This document shows positions 15,686 to 18,567 of a stretch of 18,567 nucleotides of DNA, one piece after another. The position numbers were made by a program, and so were the translations under genes. This DNA is from CAZKGE01 sp964541695 (GTDB lineage Bacteria; Bacillota; Clostridia; Christensenellales; CAG-138): NCBI GenBank assembly GCA_964541695.1, contig CAZIRB010000038.1, positions 1 through 18,567 of the forward strand, read 5' to 3'. The notes beneath the pieces were generated by a model. That model saw nothing but the letters and a program-made list of their open reading frames with translations, did not search any database and was not told the DNA's origin. Within the stretch, counting starts at the first letter, position 1. Every line of letters begins with the position of its first letter.

Positions 15686-15732
15686 GCGCGGGGGCGCGCG
15701 GGGGGAACCCGGACCGCGTCCCCGCGCTTTTT
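15686..15732 (+). terminator. Rho-independent terminator closing the virion cassette
   Basis: GCGCGGGGGCG (15686-15696) pairs with CGTCCCCGCGC (15717-15727) with one G-T wobble, and TTTTT follows directly (15728-15732). The 20-base loop is GC-rich and may fold further. Confidence 0.75.
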
Positions 15733-15761
15733 CGATGGCAAGCATAGGAATCCGTTTCGTT

Positions 15762-15790
15762 TTGCAAATATGCGGCGAGTATGATATACT
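15762..15790 (+). promoter_or_regulatory. Sigma-A promoter of the dgk gene
   Basis: TTGCAA (15762-15767), a 17-base spacer and TATACT (15785-15790) with an upstream TGA (extended -10) form a near-consensus housekeeping promoter. It follows the cassette terminator by about 30 bases, so the kinase gene is transcribed independently of the cassette. Confidence 0.85.
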
Positions 15791-15828
15791 CACTTTTTAG
15801 AATCTCTGAAATACGGGGGATGGGTAAG

Positions 15829-16725
15829 GTGTCTCGCATACATGTCATTTGGAACCCGATCGCGGGCAACGGCGGGGGCGCAAGGACGTTTTCGCTGCTG
15901 GACGCGCGGATTCGGGAACTGGGTATCTCCTATTCGCAGGCCGAGAGCATGTACGCGGGGCACGCCGTCGAGCTTGCCAAACAGGCGCTGATTGACGGGC
16001 ACGAGCTGGTTCTCGCGGTCGGCGGCGACGGCACGGTGCGCGAGATCGCGGGCGTGCTGATCGGCTCCGACGTGCCGCTCGGCATCATTCCGTCTGGCAC
16101 GGGCAACGACCTGGCGCGGCCGCTTCATATCCCGCGCGACCCGCTTTCCGCGCTCGACGTGGCGCTGTCCGGCATGAAAAGGCGCATGGACGCGGGCCGG
16201 GCCAACGGCGAGCTGTTCTTTAACGTCGCGGGGTTCGGCTTCGACGTCGACGTGCTGGACTACACGGAGATCTACAAGAAAAAGTACAGGAACGGCTCGC
16301 TCGCGTACCTGCGCGCGCTGCTGGCCGCCATCAAGGGCTTAAAGCTGCGCAAAACGCACATCGAGACCGACGAAGGCGCGTTCGACAAGAACGTGCTGCT
16401 GCTGGCTGTAGCCAACGGCACGCATTTCGGCGGCGGCATGTGCGTGGCCCCCACCGCCGACCCGTTCGACGGCGCGCTCGACGTGTGCGTCGCGCACGAC
16501 GTAAACAAGCTCACGCTCCTGCGGCTTTTGCCGAAGTTTATGAAGGGCAACCACCTGGGCCTGCCGTACATCACGTATTTTAAGGCGAAGCGCCTGACCG
16601 CCGTGTGCGAGCCCGTCTCGCGCGTCGAGACCGACGGCGAGGCCGTGTCGGTTACGCCGGTGACGTTCGAGGTCGTGCCCGCGGCCATACACGTGATGGT
16701 GCCGCGGCCGGGGCCGACGCCGTAA
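15829..16725 (+). CDS. Diacylglycerol/lipid kinase (DgkB/YegS family)
   Basis: The 298-residue product belongs to the DAGK-catalytic (YegS/LCB5) family. Members such as DgkB phosphorylate diacylglycerol to phosphatidic acid at the membrane, returning lipid head-group turnover products to synthesis. Marks are NPIAGNGGG near the N-terminus, the nucleotide-binding GGDGT (residues 65-69), PSGTGNDLAR (88-97) and a C-terminal beta-sandwich domain with FNVAGFGFD and ETDGEAV. Length is normal (~300). The start is uncertain: GTG 15829 has a GGGGGATGGG tract at a suitable distance and gives the family's usual N-terminus, while ATG 15820 lies directly behind the G-run. An in-frame ATG at 15781 overlaps the promoter -10 and cannot be used from it. 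Confidence 0.92.
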   Translation: MSRIHVIWNPIAGNGGGARTFSLLDARIRELGISYSQAESMYAGHAVELAKQALIDGHELVLAVGGDGTVREIAGVLIGSDVPLGIIPSGTGNDLARPLHIPRDPLSALDVALSGMKRRMDAGRANGELFFNVAGFGFDVDVLDYTEIYKKKYRNGSLAYLRALLAAIKGLKLRKTHIETDEGAFDKNVLLLAVANGTHFGGGMCVAPTADPFDGALDVCVAHDVNKLTLLRLLPKFMKGNHLGLPYITYFKAKRLTAVCEPVSRVETDGEAVSVTPVTFEVVPAAIHVMVPRPGPTP

Positions 16726-16764
16726 CGGCAAGCGCGCGCCACGAAATGATTACAAATCGTTTCC

Positions 16765-16793
16765 TTTACACGGCGAGCAATCGTTGCTAGACT
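16765..16793 (+). promoter_or_regulatory. Sigma-A-like promoter of the DUF5711-like gene
   Basis: TTTACA (16765-16770), 17 bases, then TAGACT (16788-16793) with TGC before it (extended -10) precede the gene start by about 25 bases. Confidence 0.65.
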
Positions 16794-16818
16794 GCATTTG
16801 ACAAGGAATTTTTTCGAT

Positions 16819-17970
16819 ATGTACGAACCCGAAGTGGCGCGCGCGCGCAAAAGCGTGCCGGGCGCGCCCGCAAAAAGCCGAAAAAAGAAGAAGCGCAGCT
16901 CGTCGAGACCGCTCGTGTTCTCGATCGTGGTGCTGTTTTTGTTCGCGGGCGCGGTCGGCGTCTATTCGATGATATTCAACCAGCGCGCCAAGACCGTGTC
17001 GATGTCCGAAACGCCCATCGCGACGGCCGACACGTACCAGAACACCGGCGACGGCATCCTCTATCAGACGGACGGGAAGATCCATTTTTATCATCTGACC
17101 GACCAGAAGAAGAACTACACCTACGGCACGGGCGCCTCGGACATCCGCATGGCCGGCAGCGCGGCGCTCACCGCCGTGTACAACGACGTGTCCATGCAGG
17201 TGATCGGCAAGAAGAAGCCGCTGCAGTTTGCGGGCAAGGTGCTCGCGCTCGAGTGCGGCGAAGCGCACGTGGCCGTGCTGCAGCAGGACGCGGCGGGCGG
17301 CCAGACGATCCTCGTGCTGACCGCCGACGGCGAGCAGACCGATCAATTGCAGTTCGACGCGGACCAGTACATCGTCGATTTCGGCTTCTACAAGGTGATC
17401 GGCGAGATGCTCTGGATCGAGACGCTCAGCATCACCGCGGGCACGCCGACCACGACGATCACGACCTACGACGTGGCCAAGAAGGCCAACAGCGGCGTGA
17501 TGCAGATTCAGAACCAATTGATCGACGGCATCTACATCACGCCCGACAGCATGTTCGTCGTCGGCACGAACCAGATCATCCGCTATACGCACAACGGCAA
17601 CAAGGAGATCTACCGCACGACGGTGTACGGCTACCGCGTGATCGACTATACCTACTCCGGCACGCCGACGTTTCTCATGACGCCGCGCGGCGGGGACATG
17701 CACTCGGTCAAGATGCTCACCCTGGCCGAGGGCGCGGACCCGAAGCCCGCGGAGACGTTTTTGCAGCTGCCGACCGAGGGCGTGGCCGCCTATATGATGA
17801 ACGGCAAGCTCGTCGTCGTGTCACAGCAGAATGTTTACACCTACACGCTCAAGGGAAAACTTTCCCTGACCGCGACGCTCGAAAAGCCCGCGGAGGCGGC
17901 GGTCAAGCTGACCGAAAAGGTGATAATGCTCGCGTCGAACGGCATATATTACCTAGCGACGATCAAGTAG
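16819..17970 (+). CDS. Membrane-anchored beta-propeller-like protein (DUF5711-like)
   Basis: The 383-residue product has a basic cytoplasmic N-terminus (residues 1-30, including a Lys-rich RKKKKR cluster) and one membrane helix (~32-53). An extracytoplasmic region follows, built of repeated short beta units such as GDGILYQTDGKIHFYHL, VLQQDAAGGQTILVLTADGEQ and MNGKLVVVSQQNVYTYTL. That pattern suggests a propeller-like domain. It resembles the DUF5711 family found in Clostridia, often beside CvpA-like genes, as here. No enzymatic motif is seen. ATG 16819 was chosen because AAGGA lies 11 bases upstream; TTG 16798 coincides with the expected transcription start. A cell-envelope function is inferred only. 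Confidence 0.8.
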   Translation: MYEPEVARARKSVPGAPAKSRKKKKRSSSRPLVFSIVVLFLFAGAVGVYSMIFNQRAKTVSMSETPIATADTYQNTGDGILYQTDGKIHFYHLTDQKKNYTYGTGASDIRMAGSAALTAVYNDVSMQVIGKKKPLQFAGKVLALECGEAHVAVLQQDAAGGQTILVLTADGEQTDQLQFDADQYIVDFGFYKVIGEMLWIETLSITAGTPTTTITTYDVAKKANSGVMQIQNQLIDGIYITPDSMFVVGTNQIIRYTHNGNKEIYRTTVYGYRVIDYTYSGTPTFLMTPRGGDMHSVKMLTLAEGADPKPAETFLQLPTEGVAAYMMNGKLVVVSQQNVYTYTLKGKLSLTATLEKPAEAAVKLTEKVIMLASNGIYYLATIK

Positions 17971-18019
17971 CCGCGCGCCGCGATACGGCAGTTTTCGGGA
18001 GAGGAGAGGGGACAAGCGC

Positions 18020-18567
18020 ATGAACTTCGCCGATATCATGATCCTGCTGATACTGGCCATCTGCGTGCTCGGCGGCTATTACCGCGGGTTCGTCAACACC
18101 GTGCTCGGCATCGGCGCGACGGTACTGGCCTGGGTTGTCGGCCTGATCTGCGTGCCGATCCTGTCGGCCGGCATCCAGTCCCAGCAGGACCTGTACACGA
18201 TGATGCTCTATTACACCGAGGGCGCGGAGTACGTCGCCGCGACCGACGTGGAGCTCACCCGCACGCCGATCTCGTCGGTCTCCGTCGAGCAGCTCAACCT
18301 CATCATCGACAACGCCGACATGCCGCTGCCGATGGGCAAGTGCGTCGCGCGCAACATCGCGACCGAGGCGTTCTCCAGGGACGGCGTGACGACGCTCGGC
18401 GATTACTTCAACCAGACCATCGTCTGCGTGGTCGTCAACATCCTCTCGCTCCTTCTGATTTTCCTCGTCATGCGGCTGTTGCTTGGCTTTATTTTGCGAG
18501 GCGTGGATTACGCGCGCGGCGGCTTCCCGATCCTGCACCGCGGCGACGGCGTCATCGGCGCCGGGCT
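18020..18567 (+). CDS. CvpA-family membrane protein (3' truncated by window end)
   Basis: The visible 182 residues start MNFADIMILL and show the CvpA pattern of a short N-terminal helix followed by GYYRGF and a second hydrophobic helix (~26-49). A polar extracytoplasmic loop (~50-135) leads to a further membrane helix (~137-158). CvpA proteins are small inner-membrane proteins linked to colicin V production in E. coli and to envelope stress tolerance. Their exact role in Gram-positives is not settled. The large loop is longer than in E. coli CvpA. GGAGAGGAGAGGGG precedes ATG 18020. The gene follows the DUF5711-like gene by 49 bases with no terminator, so the two are probably co-transcribed. 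Confidence 0.8.
   Translation, partial: MNFADIMILLILAICVLGGYYRGFVNTVLGIGATVLAWVVGLICVPILSAGIQSQQDLYTMMLYYTEGAEYVAATDVELTRTPISSVSVEQLNLIIDNADMPLPMGKCVARNIATEAFSRDGVTTLGDYFNQTIVCVVVNILSLLLIFLVMRLLLGFILRGVDYARGGFPILHRGDGVIGAG

Noticed and set aside
6962..15757. 8-base direct repeat ATCCGTTT flanking the cassette (6962-6969 and 15750-15757), a possible attachment core.
   Set aside because: An 8-base match between two spacers of this size is expected by chance about half the time, and no integrase is present.

Overview
The window looks like chromosomal DNA from a high-GC, endospore-forming member of the Bacillota (Clostridia-like). The taxonomic inference rests on four things: a holB-ricT pair of the Firmicutes type, spoIIR and sleB-ypeB (endospore-specific genes), a diacylglycerol kinase of the DgkB/YegS type, and a DUF5711-like plus CvpA-like pair. 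All recognised genes lie on the + strand. I saw no rRNA, tRNA, CRISPR array or IS element.

Layout. (1) 1-3849 is a housekeeping operon. It opens with a ~120-bp tandem repeat (2.3 copies) that carries a ribosome binding site, a start codon and the first nine codons of the next gene. Then come an Orn/Lys/Arg decarboxylase-family protein, DNA polymerase III delta' (holB) and a RicT/YaaT protein with a long basic, Pro/Gln-rich tail. These are joined by 4-base stop/start overlaps. A near-consensus promoter lies inside the end of holB. (2) 3850-4187 holds a 56-residue 2[4Fe-4S] ferredoxin with its own promoter and a perfect terminator. (3) 4188-6929 is a compact spore operon: spoIIR (sigma-E activation), sleB (cortex-lytic enzyme) and ypeB (SleB partner). 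A sigma-F/G-like promoter candidate precedes it and a strong terminator follows it. (4) 6930-15732 is a virion-assembly cassette: small and large terminase, portal, scaffold-like protein, N4-gp56-type major capsid protein, a small protein, a neck adaptor, a beta-propeller nozzle-like protein and two unrecognised proteins, then a terminator. (5) 15733-18567 returns to chromosomal genes: dgkB-like kinase, a DUF5711-like membrane-anchored protein and a truncated CvpA-like protein. The first two of these each have a sigma-A-like promoter with an extended -10.

The cassette is the most interesting part. It contains what is needed to build and fill a podovirus-like head with neck and nozzle. The window shows no integrase, repressor, replication, lysis, tail-fibre or tailspike gene. 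All its frames are intact, its base composition resembles the host's, and it fits exactly between the terminator of a spore operon and the promoter of a lipid kinase gene. It could be a decaying prophage, a capsid-encoding satellite, or a vertically kept, domesticated (gene-transfer-agent-like) particle. The sequence alone cannot decide between these.

Functional links: SpoIIR signals from forespore to mother cell, and SleB/YpeB later degrade cortex at germination, so placing them in one unit joins an early and a late forespore function. HolB and RicT sit together as in many Firmicutes. The kinase recycles diacylglycerol in the membrane. The DUF5711-like and CvpA-like proteins are both membrane proteins of unclear role.
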